Assembly: GCF_000513195.1 (NCBI RefSeq)
Contig: NZ_CBVI010000001.1
Coordinates: forward strand, 186,001 to 250,000
DNA: 64,000 bases
From: Bacteroides timonensis
GTDB lineage: Bacteria; Bacteroidota; Bacteroidia; Bacteroidales; Bacteroidaceae
Direction of reading: 5' to 3'
The translations under genes and the position numbers were made by a program. Within the stretch, counting starts at the first letter, position 1. Every line of letters begins with the position of its first letter. This document shows positions 26,012-34,673 of this stretch, one piece after another. The notes under the pieces are model-generated. The model worked only from the letters and a program-made list of their open reading frames with translations, did not search any database and was not told the origin of the DNA.

Positions 26012-26500
26012 TTAGCTATTCGCTTGTTTCGTAAGTTTATCCTTGATTCGTTTCAATCTTGAAGCTACGGTGTTGCGCGGCACGCCGACAATTTCCGCAA
26101 TCTCTTCGTAAGAATTTTCATCCAGCCACAGCAAGATGACGGCACGTTCAAACTTATCCAGTCCCGCAATGAGGCGATACATCTCTTTCAAACGTTTGGT
26201 CGTTTCACTATCTTCTGCTTCCAGCCCGTAGAGGGAATCCAAGGAAGTATGTTCGCCCCGGCGTTGCTGCTGGCGGTAGAAGGAGATACAGGTATTCAAT
26301 CCCACGCGGTAAATCCACGAAGACGGTTTACCTTTTCCTTCATAACCCTCGAAGCCTTTCCAAAGGTTTATTACTACATCCTGGTAGAGATCTTTAAAAT
26401 TATCTCCATCCGTTGCATACATGTAGCAGATTTTATAGATCACTCGCTTGTATTCCTCGATGAGGGAAGTGAACTGTTTTTCTTTCGTATTCTGTTCCAT
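26012..26500 (-). CDS. ECF-type RNA polymerase sigma factor
   Basis: Region 2 is seen in FKDLYQDVVINLWKGFEGYEGKGKPSSWIYRVGLNTCISFYR (about 36-77; the DLYQDV and WIYRV parts are conserved), and region 4 in YEEIAEIVGVPRNTVASRLKR (about 132-152). At 162 aa it is a standard sigma-70 group 4 factor. It is first in a two-gene leftward unit with the membrane protein, which probably controls its activity. Confidence 0.93.
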   Translation of the reverse strand: MEQNTKEKQFTSLIEEYKRVIYKICYMYATDGDNFKDLYQDVVINLWKGFEGYEGKGKPSSWIYRVGLNTCISFYRQQQRRGEHTSLDSLYGLEAEDSETTKRLKEMYRLIAGLDKFERAVILLWLDENSYEEIAEIVGVPRNTVASRLKRIKDKLTKQANS

Positions 26501-26598
26501 CTTAAGATAGTCTTTTATACATAAGACGCCCGGTTAGGGAATTAGTTGCAAGAGGGAAGAAAAAAGTAAGTTAAAGCTGTTTCACGCTCGAAGTACAT

Positions 26599-26715
26599 CT
26601 GCCATCTTTTGCCACCATATTGGCAAAGTTGTGCCATCGTGTTGGCAAAGTCTTGCCACTATATTGGCAAAAACTTGCCAGTACGATGGCAAAACATTGG
26701 CAATATAATAGCAAC
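26599..26715. repeat. Array of near-palindromes built on TTGCCA...TGGCAA
   Basis: Five tandem imperfect units of about 22-24 bp, each with TTGCCA-like and TGGCAA-like arms around a variable 6-8 bp centre. The region 26501-26820 holds no gene that I can support. Confidence 0.75.
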
Positions 26716-26813
26716 AATTACTTCACTTAGAGATCACTGTTCAGTGAGGTTAACTATAAAGATTTATAGTTCATTTCTATCTCACTCTATGCATACTTTT
26801 TCAAAAAAACTTG

Positions 26814-26821
26814 TATCTTTG
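26814..26821 (+). promoter_or_regulatory. -7 box for a structured RNA
   Basis: TATCTTTG, a perfect TAnnTTTG match, with transcription expected from about 26826. No clear -33 element. Confidence 0.55.
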
Positions 26822-26825
26822 TTGC

Positions 26826-27045
26826 ATATTTCTTTCGTTGGGAAAGAGATCTATTTTGTGATTTGGAGATATCATTTTATTATTCGTCTTCCTAAAAGTC
26901 TGGTAAATTTTTACAAGCACGGATAATAAGTGGAAGTCTCCACGTCCGGGTTGCGTATAACTTTGTTATATACACTCTGGCGTGGGGCTATTGCTTATTG
27001 TTTGCTTGACGGGTTTACCAGAGCCTTTGGGAAGAAATAATAATG
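26826..27045 (+). ncRNA. Structured RNA candidate (rod-like, possibly 6S-like or a leader)
   Basis: A long closing helix pairs CTTCC.AAAAGTCTGGTAAA (26888-26907) with TTTACCAGA..CTTTGGGAAG (27014-27033). Inside, ATAATAAG pairs with CTTATTGT, then CCACG with CGTGG, then the apical hairpin GTATAAC / GTTAT(A)TAC. Between the ATAATAAG and CCACG helices lies an internal bubble that can instead form GTGGA-AGTC-TCCAC. A rod with a central bubble resembles 6S RNA, but I cannot compare families here. It could also be the leader of the gene at 27121; a further hairpin GTTCC / GGAAC (27051-27088) lies between. Confidence 0.45.
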
Positions 27046-27120
27046 CCAATAGTTCCCACGTCTCTTTTTTACATTAGAGAAGTAGGAACACACGACTAAC
27101 CCTTTAAAACTTATAACACG

Positions 27121-27345
27121 ATGGATGAATTTCTTACCTGCTCCTGCCAGATGAAAACCGACTTAGAAAACTCAGCCGACGTATTCGCCTTTTTCAAAGA
27201 AAACTATCCCTTATCCTGTATTACGAATAAGCTGAATACACTTTCAAAAGAAGAATTGCGTTGCGCTTGTTGCCTGATGGGGGTTGCTTTAATAAAAATG
27301 TCTCAAAAGAAAACGATTTGGGAGAGATTGAAAGTAAAACAGTAG
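27121..27345 (+). CDS. Small hypothetical protein (74 aa)
   Basis: Begins MDEFLTCSCQMKTD and contains five cysteines (CSC, C, CACC) spread over 74 residues, which might bind a metal, though no standard motif is seen. No signal peptide or membrane helix. It follows the structured RNA candidate and may be its coding output. I do not recognise a family. Confidence 0.5.
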   Translation: MDEFLTCSCQMKTDLENSADVFAFFKENYPLSCITNKLNTLSKEELRCACCLMGVALIKMSQKKTIWERLKVKQ

Positions 27346-27369
27346 AATGCAATCTATGATTTACGAGGA

Positions 27370-27792
27370 TTACTTTCTGTTGAATATCAGATCGAGTCCT
27401 TGATTTCTGTAGAATTCAAAGCGGGTATCGCTGGAGATGAGCGGTAAATGCTCGGTGATGGCATGGGCAATGATTACATGGTCGGAAGGATCTTTGTGTC
27501 CCTGGGCTTCATTTATTTCCATTTTTGCGTAAGTTTTCATGTGCTCCTTCTTTAAAGGGAGTATCTTAACGTAGAAGTCGTTTTCGATGGCGACTACCAT
27601 CTCTTCTATTGACTTCCATCGTTTGGAGCACAAGCCTTTGTTGCGATAGGCAACTATTAATTCGCGAACAGACTCGGCACTCATATAAAGCACCGTTTCC
27701 GGTTCTTTAATAATGGCATCTATATCCCTGCTTAGATATTCGGGATCAGATGCCATATAAACAAAAATATTAGTATCTATAAGATAACGCAT
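27370..27792 (-). CDS. PIN-domain toxin (VapC-like)
   Basis: A 140-residue PIN-domain RNase. The acidic residues are Asp6 in LIDTNIF, Glu in AESVRELIVAY, Asp in KDPSDHVIIAHA and Asp in LISSDTRF. VapC toxins cut tRNA or rRNA sites and are held inactive by their antitoxin. I start it at ATG 27790-27792, which overlaps the antitoxin stop (TGATG), rather than the GTG one codon earlier. Confidence 0.9.
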   Translation of the reverse strand: MRYLIDTNIFVYMASDPEYLSRDIDAIIKEPETVLYMSAESVRELIVAYRNKGLCSKRWKSIEEMVVAIENDFYVKILPLKKEHMKTYAKMEINEAQGHKDPSDHVIIAHAITEHLPLISSDTRFEFYRNQGLDLIFNRK

Positions 27793-27950
27793 CACAGCAG
27801 AAATTTAGGGTCGTTTACTATCAGGCTACCTTTCAGTCTTTGCATGGCTTCCCATGTCTTACTCACCTTTCTCTTTCTGCTTCCCTTCTTCTTAGCCACC
27901 ACCTCAGTCGTAGCTTTTTCTTCTATTTGTTTTTCCTTCTTCTCTTCCAT
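27792..27950 (-). CDS. Antitoxin partner of the PIN toxin (52 aa)
   Basis: The reverse strand from 27950 encodes MEEKKEKQIEEKATTEVVA, then a basic stretch KKKGSRKRKVSKTWEAMQRL and KGSLIVNDPKFLL before the stop. The C-terminal W..M..LKGSLIVNDP pattern is typical of short antitoxins paired with Bacteroidetes PIN toxins; the Lys-rich N-terminus could bind DNA. It is translationally coupled to the toxin through TGATG. A TATCTTTG box lies upstream (27977-27984, reverse). Confidence 0.8.
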   Translation of the reverse strand: MEEKKEKQIEEKATTEVVAKKKGSRKRKVSKTWEAMQRLKGSLIVNDPKFLL

Positions 27951-27976
27951 AAGGCTTATTATTAGTTTTTATTCTA

Positions 27977-27984
27977 CAAAGATA
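27977..27984 (-). promoter_or_regulatory. -7 box of the PIN toxin-antitoxin operon
   Basis: CAAAGATA on the plus strand reads TATCTTTG on the reverse strand, 27 bp before the antitoxin ATG. Confidence 0.55.
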
Positions 27985-28004
27985 ATGCAAATCGAGCGCA
28001 GAAC

Positions 28005-28022
28005 TTTCATGCTTGCATGAAA
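28005..28022. promoter_or_regulatory. Perfect palindrome upstream of the toxin-antitoxin operon
   Basis: TTTCATGC and GCATGAAA arms around TT, close to the -7 boxes of both the toxin-antitoxin operon and purM. It could be an operator bound by the antitoxin; this is inferred only from position and symmetry. Confidence 0.4.
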
Positions 28023-28127
28023 AAGTTATGCCGAGATGCAGCTTATCTTATACAAAGATAGCGCATTTCTTTTAATTGACGGAACAATAACAGTTAAAGA
28101 ATAAGCAGGTATCTGAAGAATAATCAC

Positions 28128-28135
28128 TATCTTTG
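28128..28135 (+). promoter_or_regulatory. -7 box for purM
   Basis: TATCTTTG, 33 bp before the chosen purM ATG at 28168. Confidence 0.55.
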
Positions 28136-28167
28136 CGCCATCAATATTGAACAAACTTATTAATCTC

Positions 28168-29337
28168 ATGAGTAACCAAAGATACATGATGCGCGGCGTC
28201 AGCGCGTCTAAAGAAGATGTGCACAATGCCATCAAGAACATCGACAAAGGAATCTTCCCGCAGGCTTTCTGCAAAATTATCCCCGACATTTTGGGCGGCG
28301 ACCCGGAGTATTGCAACATCATGCACGCTGACGGCGCAGGTACAAAGTCCTCGCTGGCCTATATGTACTGGAAAGAAACGGGCGATATCTCCGTGTGGAA
28401 AGGCATTGCACAAGATGCTCTGATTATGAACATCGATGACTTGCTTTGCGTAGGCGCTGTGGACAATATTCTGGTTTCTTCCACCATCGGGCGTAACAAA
28501 CTGCTGATTCCGGGCGAAGTAATCTCCGCCATCATCAACGGTACGGACGAGCTACTTGCCGAACTCCGCGAAATGGGCGTAGGCGTATATGCCACAGGTG
28601 GCGAAACTGCCGATGTGGGCGACTTGGTGCGCACCATCATCGTAGACAGCACCGTGACTTGCCGCATGAAGCGCAGTGATGTAATAGACAATGCCAATAT
28701 CCGTCCGGGCGATGTAATTGTAGGTATGGCCTCCTACGGACAGGCTACTTACGAAAAGGAATATAACGGCGGCATGGGCAGCAATGGTCTGACTTCAGCC
28801 CGTCATGATGTATTTTCTAAATATCTGGCAGAGAGATATCCCGAAAGTTATGACAAGGCAGTGCCCGAAGAACTGGTTTACTCCGGTGGGTTGAAACTGA
28901 CGGATGCCGTAGAAGACAGCCCGCTGGATGCTGGTAAATTGGTACTCTCCCCTACCCGCACGTATGCACCGGTAGTGAAGAAGTTGCTGGATGCACTTCG
29001 CCCTGAAATCCACGGTATGGTACACTGCTCGGGTGGCGCACAGACAAAAGTGCTGCACTTTATAGGTGACAATTGCCGCGTGATTAAGGATAATCTGTTC
29101 CCTGTTCCTCCTTTGTTCAAAACGATTAAAGAGCAGAGCAATACGGACTGGGCAGAGATGTACAAGGTATTCAATATGGGACACCGTCTTGAAGTATATC
29201 TGTCGCCCGAACATGCCGAGGAAGTAATTGCCATCAGCAAGAGCTTCGGTATCGATGCGCAGATTGTGGGACACATTGAGGAAAGTGATAAGAAGGAACT
29301 GATAATCAAGAGCGAGTTCGGAGAATTTAGATACTAA
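28168..29337 (+). CDS. purM: AIR synthase (phosphoribosylformylglycinamidine cyclo-ligase)
   Basis: The enzyme closes FGAM to AIR with ATP in purine synthesis. The PurM fold motifs are visible: HADGAGTKSSLAY (start of the nucleotide site), DDLLCVGA, ATGGETADVGD, and SGGLKLTDA. I start at ATG 28168 (389 aa, MSNQRYMMRGVSASKEDV) because the earlier in-frame start at 28147 is too close to the promoter. Bacteroidetes PurM is longer and divergent from the E. coli form. It is followed at once by two tiny membrane proteins. Confidence 0.92.
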   Translation: MSNQRYMMRGVSASKEDVHNAIKNIDKGIFPQAFCKIIPDILGGDPEYCNIMHADGAGTKSSLAYMYWKETGDISVWKGIAQDALIMNIDDLLCVGAVDNILVSSTIGRNKLLIPGEVISAIINGTDELLAELREMGVGVYATGGETADVGDLVRTIIVDSTVTCRMKRSDVIDNANIRPGDVIVGMASYGQATYEKEYNGGMGSNGLTSARHDVFSKYLAERYPESYDKAVPEELVYSGGLKLTDAVEDSPLDAGKLVLSPTRTYAPVVKKLLDALRPEIHGMVHCSGGAQTKVLHFIGDNCRVIKDNLFPVPPLFKTIKEQSNTDWAEMYKVFNMGHRLEVYLSPEHAEEVIAISKSFGIDAQIVGHIEESDKKELIIKSEFGEFRY

Positions 29338-29340
29338 AAG

Positions 29341-29520
29341 ATGAAGAAGCTCATATTGTGTACTGTTTTCTTTATTATCTTGGAAGGTGTGACTATAGCT
29401 GCATTAGCTACTTTCAATGCTCTTGAAAAGCGTACTGTTATCATAGTAACTGCACTTATAGTCATTCTACTCTCAATCACTTCAAGGAAAATCATGAGAG
29501 AACAAGCTCCAAAAAATTAA
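29341..29520 (+). CDS. Tiny membrane protein (59 aa)
   Basis: ATG lies 3 bp after the purM stop. The product MKKLILCTVFFIILEGVTIA... has two hydrophobic segments (about 3-24 and 32-47) separated by a short NALEKR loop and ends in a charged tail. No family is recognised. Tight spacing, a clean frame and membrane-like composition support a real gene. Confidence 0.6.
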   Translation: MKKLILCTVFFIILEGVTIAALATFNALEKRTVIIVTALIVILLSITSRKIMREQAPKN

Positions 29521-29560
29521 TCATCAGATGTAAGTACATAAAGTTCAAATACTAACAAAG

Positions 29561-29803
29561 ATGGAGGCAGAAAATGACAGCACCTATATCAAAGTACCTA
29601 AAAGCGTAGTTCAACTGGGTGCAATAGCTATCTTGTTTGTTATTATCGACCTCATCGGAGGGCTGATAGATTATATTCAAGAACCAGAGATGAAAATAGG
29701 TCGCATCATTATGCGTTCAATAAGCATATTAGGCTGGTCATGCGTAGAATATCTTGCCATTGATGCGATATGGCACAATTCTAAGCATAAATCCCGGAAT
29801 TAA
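29561..29803 (+). CDS. Small membrane protein (80 aa)
   Basis: MEAENDSTYIKVPKSVVQLG is followed by two hydrophobic segments (about residues 15-33 and 48-70) separated by a charged EPEMKIGR loop. No family recognised. With the 59-aa gene it forms a pair inserted between purM and prfA, likely in the same transcript. Confidence 0.6.
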   Translation: MEAENDSTYIKVPKSVVQLGAIAILFVIIDLIGGLIDYIQEPEMKIGRIIMRSISILGWSCVEYLAIDAIWHNSKHKSRN

Positions 29804-29840
29804 ATGCAGAAGTAGTATTTTAAAAGATAAGACTGTATAA

Positions 29841-30953
29841 ATGGCAGACAACAACACCATATTAGAAAAACTCGAAGGCCTCGTTGCTCGCTTCGAAGAA
29901 GTATCGACGCTGATTACAGACCCGGCAGTGATTGCCGACCAAAAGCGTTACGTAAAACTCACCAAAGAGTACAAAGAACTGGGTGACCTGATGGATGCCC
30001 GCAAAGAATATATCCAGGTGCTGAACGGCATCGAGGAAGCCAAAGAGATCATCACTAACGAATCCGATCCGGAAATGCGGGAAATGGCACGCGAAGAACT
30101 GGATGCCTGTCAGACACGCCAGCCGGAACTGGAAGAACATATCAAACTCCTCCTTGTGCCTGCCGACCCACAGGACAGCAAGAACGCCATCCTCGAAATC
30201 CGTGGCGGTACAGGTGGTGATGAAGCCGCCATCTTTGCCGGAGACCTCTTCCGCATGTACACAAAATTCTGCGAAACAAAAGGTTGGAAGATGGAAATAT
30301 CCAGCGTCAACGAAGGCGCAGCAGGCGGATTCAAGGAAATCATTTGCAGCGTTACGGGCGATAATGTGTACGGAACGTTGAAGTATGAATCGGGGGTACA
30401 CCGCGTGCAGCGCGTTCCGGCCACTGAAACTCAGGGGCGTGTGCACACTTCCGCCGCATCCGTAGCCGTGCTGCCCGAAGCAGAAGAGTTCGATGTAGTA
30501 ATTAACGAAGGCGAAATCAAGTGGGATACCTTCCGAAGCGGCGGTGCCGGCGGACAGAACGTAAATAAGGTGGAATCCGGTGTGCGTCTGCGCTATGTCT
30601 GGAAGAACCCCAATACGGGTGCTTCTGAGGAAATCCTGATAGAATGTACCGAAACGCGCGACCAACCGAAGAATAAGGAACGCGCCCTCTCACGCCTGCG
30701 TACATTTATTTACGACAAAGAACACCAGAAATATCTGGACGATATTGCCTCCAAGCGTAAGACAATGGTATCCACCGGAGACCGTTCCGCTAAAATCCGT
30801 ACCTACAACTATCCGCAAGGACGTATCACCGATCATCGTATCAACTATACCATTTATAACCTTGCCGCCTTCATGGATGGCGATATCCAGGACTGCATAG
30901 ACCACCTGATTGTAGCGGAAAATGCAGAACGACTGAAAGAGAGTGAACTGTAA
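29841..30953 (+). CDS. prfA: Peptide chain release factor 1
   Basis: RF1 reads UAA and UAG stop codons and triggers peptide release. The GGQ motif (residues 237-239, in SGGAGGQNVNK) and the stop-codon-recognition PAT (193-195) are present, identifying RF1 rather than RF2. Length 370 aa is normal. Its presence means UAG is a normal stop in this organism, which matters for the amber codon at 53030. Confidence 0.97.
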   Translation: MADNNTILEKLEGLVARFEEVSTLITDPAVIADQKRYVKLTKEYKELGDLMDARKEYIQVLNGIEEAKEIITNESDPEMREMAREELDACQTRQPELEEHIKLLLVPADPQDSKNAILEIRGGTGGDEAAIFAGDLFRMYTKFCETKGWKMEISSVNEGAAGGFKEIICSVTGDNVYGTLKYESGVHRVQRVPATETQGRVHTSAASVAVLPEAEEFDVVINEGEIKWDTFRSGGAGGQNVNKVESGVRLRYVWKNPNTGASEEILIECTETRDQPKNKERALSRLRTFIYDKEHQKYLDDIASKRKTMVSTGDRSAKIRTYNYPQGRITDHRINYTIYNLAAFMDGDIQDCIDHLIVAENAERLKESEL

Positions 30954-30999
30954 CCCTAAAAGAAAGACGTAGACCCGGAAACATCAACGGCAGAACAAG

Positions 31000-32769
31000 A
31001 TGAAAGGACAGTTTTTAAATAAAGCATTTCATACTCTGACGGAAGCATTTCAGAATTGCCTGAAACGTTTTCCAACCACAGTACGCTTTGTCCTTGCACT
31101 TACCGCCTATCTGGCTTATCTGGTATCTACCGAAATGGATGACGAAGAGAAGCTGACGCTGGTTTTGGGTTATTACTTCTCTGTCGGTACTCTGCTCTCA
31201 CTCACTCTCCATCTGTGGAGCGAAGAGATAAAGAACCGGATTAAAGGAATCAGCGTGCATATTGTGATGCATGTATTGCTTATTGCCGACGCAGTGTATC
31301 TCTACAGCCTCTCTCCAGAGCGGTCGCTCACAGAAATAAGCATAGCTCACGGAGCGGCTATCCTCGCCTTGTGGCTTTCAGTCTTTTTCCTCTCATTCAC
31401 CAAAGAGAAGAATGACATTCCGAGCTGGAACTTTGCTTCCTACACCGTAGGGGCTTTTGTCACGGCAAACGTGGTGGGACTGATTATGAGTGGCGGAATA
31501 AGCCTGCTCGTCTTTTCACTCCACCAACTTTTCGATGTGGATGTAAGCTGGAAATGTTACCTGTATATCCTTGTTGTATGCAGTGTATTGCTTCCGATGC
31601 TGCTCTTCCTCGGTATGTTGCCCAAAGATGAGCTAAAGCACAACCAAGAACCGCAACCGTCGGAGTTCCTGAACGGAACGATACATTTCCTCTTTCTCCC
31701 GCTCATGGCAGGGTATCTGCTTGTGCTCTATATCTATGCCACCCGCATCCTTATCAGTTGGGAACTGCCTACAGGCTGGGTATCCTGGCTCGTAGTGGCG
31801 CTCATGGCGGGATGTATCGCCATTGAATTCGGACTGTATCCGGCACGGGTCAGTGAATCAAAGCGCATAAACGAATGGATTGCACGCTGGCTGCCTGCCC
31901 TAGTATTGCCGTTACTGATATTAATGACAGTCGGCATCATCCGCCGCTTCAACGATTATGGTGTCACAATCAACCGGCTTTATCTGATCACACTCAATAT
32001 CTGGTGTTATATCGTTTGTTTCGGACTGGTCCTCACCCGGGCACGCCGCATCAGTTGGATTCCCATTTCATTTTCCATCATCTTCCTGCTGACTTCCGTA
32101 TTGCCGGTGAACTATGCAAGTATCACCCGGAACGTCATGCGCCGTAGCATAGAGAAGGAACTGGCACGCAGTGGTGAAACAAACTTGCCCCTCTCACGCA
32201 ACCAGTACGACAACTGGCTGGATTCACTTCCGGCAAAGACCGCATTGCAAGTAAACGACCGACTCCGTTATCTGCACTACTGGTTCGGACGAAAAAGCAT
32301 AGCCAACCTTGTGGACAAAGACGCATCATTCTATTATGCCAAAAACCGTTTCGGTCAGAACAGTGATGAAACGGCCGACAACGATAAAGCCACTGGCAAT
32401 AACCGGGCTATATCATACAGTGCTCAGGCATCCTCACTGACAAGCATCGAGATTCCTAAGGGATACAGCCGTTTCGTAATCATACCGGAATCAAGCAGGC
32501 AACTCAAGATTCCACGCAAGTATATAGAAACAGGAGTATTGCCCGCCTCTCTCGGTACCCGGACAGACAAAATGAACGATACGGTATACATTGACCTCAA
32601 AAACATTGAAGCACTTCAACGTTATAAATATGGTGAAATGCCTCCTGCACAATTCAAATGTAACTCCGATAAGTGCCTCTTCATACTGACAGGCTTCTCC
32701 TTAGATTATCAAGAGGAAGGAAACGAGGCTCTTTTACTGAATATAAACGGCTATTTATTCAGGAAATAG
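31000..32769 (+). CDS. DUF4153-like multi-pass membrane protein
   Basis: A 589-residue inner-membrane protein with about ten hydrophobic helices in the first 380 residues, followed by a soluble C-terminal part of about 200 residues. The layout (early [15 protein letters not shown], later [19 protein letters not shown]) matches DUF4153/DUF4173-type proteins of Bacteroidetes. The RYxxYGxTxxRxY-like segment is the best-conserved spot in the family. Function unknown. Its end precedes pyrF by 35 bp. Confidence 0.82.
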   Translation: MKGQFLNKAFHTLTEAFQNCLKRFPTTVRFVLALTAYLAYLVSTEMDDEEKLTLVLGYYFSVGTLLSLTLHLWSEEIKNRIKGISVHIVMHVLLIADAVYLYSLSPERSLTEISIAHGAAILALWLSVFFLSFTKEKNDIPSWNFASYTVGAFVTANVVGLIMSGGISLLVFSLHQLFDVDVSWKCYLYILVVCSVLLPMLLFLGMLPKDELKHNQEPQPSEFLNGTIHFLFLPLMAGYLLVLYIYATRILISWELPTGWVSWLVVALMAGCIAIEFGLYPARVSESKRINEWIARWLPALVLPLLILMTVGIIRRFNDYGVTINRLYLITLNIWCYIVCFGLVLTRARRISWIPISFSIIFLLTSVLPVNYASITRNVMRRSIEKELARSGETNLPLSRNQYDNWLDSLPAKTALQVNDRLRYLHYWFGRKSIANLVDKDASFYYAKNRFGQNSDETADNDKATGNNRAISYSAQASSLTSIEIPKGYSRFVIIPESSRQLKIPRKYIETGVLPASLGTRTDKMNDTVYIDLKNIEALQRYKYGEMPPAQFKCNSDKCLFILTGFSLDYQEEGNEALLLNINGYLFRK

Positions 32770-32804
32770 TAAAACGAATCATAAACAGACTAAATATATC
32801 CGAT

Positions 32805-33629
32805 ATGAATAAACAAGAACTTTTTGAAAATATCAAGCGTAAGAAATCATTCCTCTGCGTAGGTCTGGATACAGACATCAAGAAAATTCCCGAACACCTG
32901 TTGAAAGAAGAAGATCCGATCTTCGCCTTCAATAAAGCCATCATCGACGCAACGGCTGACCTTTGCATCGCCTACAAACCGAACCTCGCTTTCTATGAGA
33001 GCATGGGCGTGAAAGGCTGGATCGCTTTTGAAAAGACTGTGAAATATATCAAGGAAAACTATCCCGACCAATTCATCATTGCCGATGCAAAGCGTGGTGA
33101 CATAGGAAATACCTCTGCCATGTACGCCCGCACCTTCTTCGACGAACTGGACATCGACTCTGTAACCGTAGCCCCTTACATGGGTGAGGACAGTGTTACT
33201 CCATTTCTAACTTACGAAGGCAAATGGGTAATCCTTTTAGCACTGACAAGCAACAAAGGTTCACACGACTTCCAGTTGACGGAAGATCCCAACGGCGAAC
33301 GTCTTTTCGAAAAAGTACTGCGCAAGTCTCAGGAATGGGCCAACGACGGACAGATGATGTACGTGGTAGGTGCCACACAAGGCCGTGCTTTCGAAGATAT
33401 CCGCAAGATTGTTCCCAACCACTTCCTACTTGTGCCGGGCGTAGGTGCGCAGGGTGGCTCACTGGAAGAAGTTTGTAAGTACGGCATGAACTCCACTTGC
33501 GGACTGATTGTAAACTCCAGCCGTGGTATCATCTATGTTGATAAGACTGAAAAATTTGCAGAAGCCGCACGCAACGCCGCAAAGGAAGTGCAACAGCAGA
33601 TGGCGGAACAGTTGAAGGCTATCCTTTGA
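32805..33629 (+). CDS. pyrF: Orotidine 5'-phosphate decarboxylase (type 2)
   Basis: Last step of UMP synthesis. The type-2 catalytic signature is visible as [15 protein letters not shown] (Asp-Ala-Lys-Arg-Gly-Asp), with FLCVGLDTD near the start, VAPYMGED and the C-terminal phosphate site [11 protein letters not shown] start at ATG 32805 (274 aa, [20 protein letters not shown]); a longer frame from 32673 would overlap the upstream gene and add residues with no match to the family. Confidence 0.95.
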   Translation: MNKQELFENIKRKKSFLCVGLDTDIKKIPEHLLKEEDPIFAFNKAIIDATADLCIAYKPNLAFYESMGVKGWIAFEKTVKYIKENYPDQFIIADAKRGDIGNTSAMYARTFFDELDIDSVTVAPYMGEDSVTPFLTYEGKWVILLALTSNKGSHDFQLTEDPNGERLFEKVLRKSQEWANDGQMMYVVGATQGRAFEDIRKIVPNHFLLVPGVGAQGGSLEEVCKYGMNSTCGLIVNSSRGIIYVDKTEKFAEAARNAAKEVQQQMAEQLKAIL

Positions 33630-33687
33630 TAGCCACTGAATAGCTAAGAAACTTAATGAAAAGGTTATCAGAAAACCAGCAGCAATC

Positions 33688-34623
33688 ATGAACCAAAGCA
33701 AGATTGTCATATATCAAACCCAGGATGGAAAGACTTCCATTGATGTGAAGTTGGAGCAGGACACAGTGTGGCTTACGCAAGCCCAAATGGCTGAGCTGTT
33801 TCAAAAAGATAGAACTGTTATTGGGCGGCATATTAATAATGTATATAAAGAAGGTGAATTACTCAGAAATACCACATGTGCAAAATTTGCACATGTGGGC
33901 ACAGATGCCGATCAGACTTATGAAACAATGATTTATAACTTGGATGTCGTCATTTCCGTAGGTTACAGAGTAAAGAGCCAAAGAGGTACACAATTCCGTA
34001 TATGGGCAAACTCTGTTCTGAAAGACTACTTGATTCGTGGTATCGCCGTCAACGACAATCGCTTAAAGCAGCTGGGAGAGGCCATCAAAATATTAAAACG
34101 CACCACCAACCAACTTGACGCCCAACAAATGCTTGCCGTAGTAGAGCAATACACTATGGCTCTTGACCTACTGGACGATTATGACCATCAGTGCATCAGA
34201 AAACCCGACGGGAGTAAAGCAACGCATGTCCTGACCTACGAAGAGTGCCGTAATGTAATAAACAGCATGAAGTTCAATACAGACAGTGACCTCTTCGGCA
34301 ATGAAAAAGATAAATCTTTCTATAGCAGTATCGGCGCTATCTACCAAACCTTTGACGGGGAAGATGTTTATCCGTCCGTTGAGGAAAAAGCCGCCAATCT
34401 ACTCTATTTCATAACCAAGAATCATTCATTCAACGATGGCAACAAGCGTATTGCAGCCACCATATTCCTCTATTTTCTGCAAAAGAATAGAATTCTATAT
34501 CATGAAAACGGAGAGAAACGCATCAATGACAGCACACTTGTCGCAATAACCATCATGATAGCCGAATCAAAAACAGAAGAAAAGGAGATTATGACAAGAT
34601 TGGTTATGAACTTCTTAACATAA
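33688..34623 (+). CDS. RhuM-Doc fusion protein
   Basis: The N-terminal part (about residues 1-140) is the RhuM 'virulence' domain: WLTQAQMAELFQKDRTVIGRHINNV is a DNA-binding HTH and TYETMIYNLDVVISVGYRVKS is the hallmark. The C-terminal part (about 180-300) is a Fic/Doc fold with HSFNDGNKRIAA, the Doc-type variant of HPFxxGN(G/K)R. Doc phosphorylates EF-Tu; Fic proteins transfer AMP. No separate antitoxin is adjacent. It breaks up the pyrF-HD hydrolase neighbourhood, suggesting insertion. Confidence 0.88.
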   Translation: MNQSKIVIYQTQDGKTSIDVKLEQDTVWLTQAQMAELFQKDRTVIGRHINNVYKEGELLRNTTCAKFAHVGTDADQTYETMIYNLDVVISVGYRVKSQRGTQFRIWANSVLKDYLIRGIAVNDNRLKQLGEAIKILKRTTNQLDAQQMLAVVEQYTMALDLLDDYDHQCIRKPDGSKATHVLTYEECRNVINSMKFNTDSDLFGNEKDKSFYSSIGAIYQTFDGEDVYPSVEEKAANLLYFITKNHSFNDGNKRIAATIFLYFLQKNRILYHENGEKRINDSTLVAITIMIAESKTEEKEIMTRLVMNFLT

Positions 34624-34673
34624 ACATTAGAATCAGACAAAAACTTTATATAAAAACGAGTAAATTATAACAC

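Noticed and set aside
26599..26715. CRISPR array
   Set aside because: Units are palindromic, 22-24 bp long in total, with 6-8 bp variable centres; no conserved long repeat, leader or cas genes.
32673..32804. N-terminal extension of PyrF
   Set aside because: It overlaps the upstream membrane protein gene and the family begins at the ATG at 32805.
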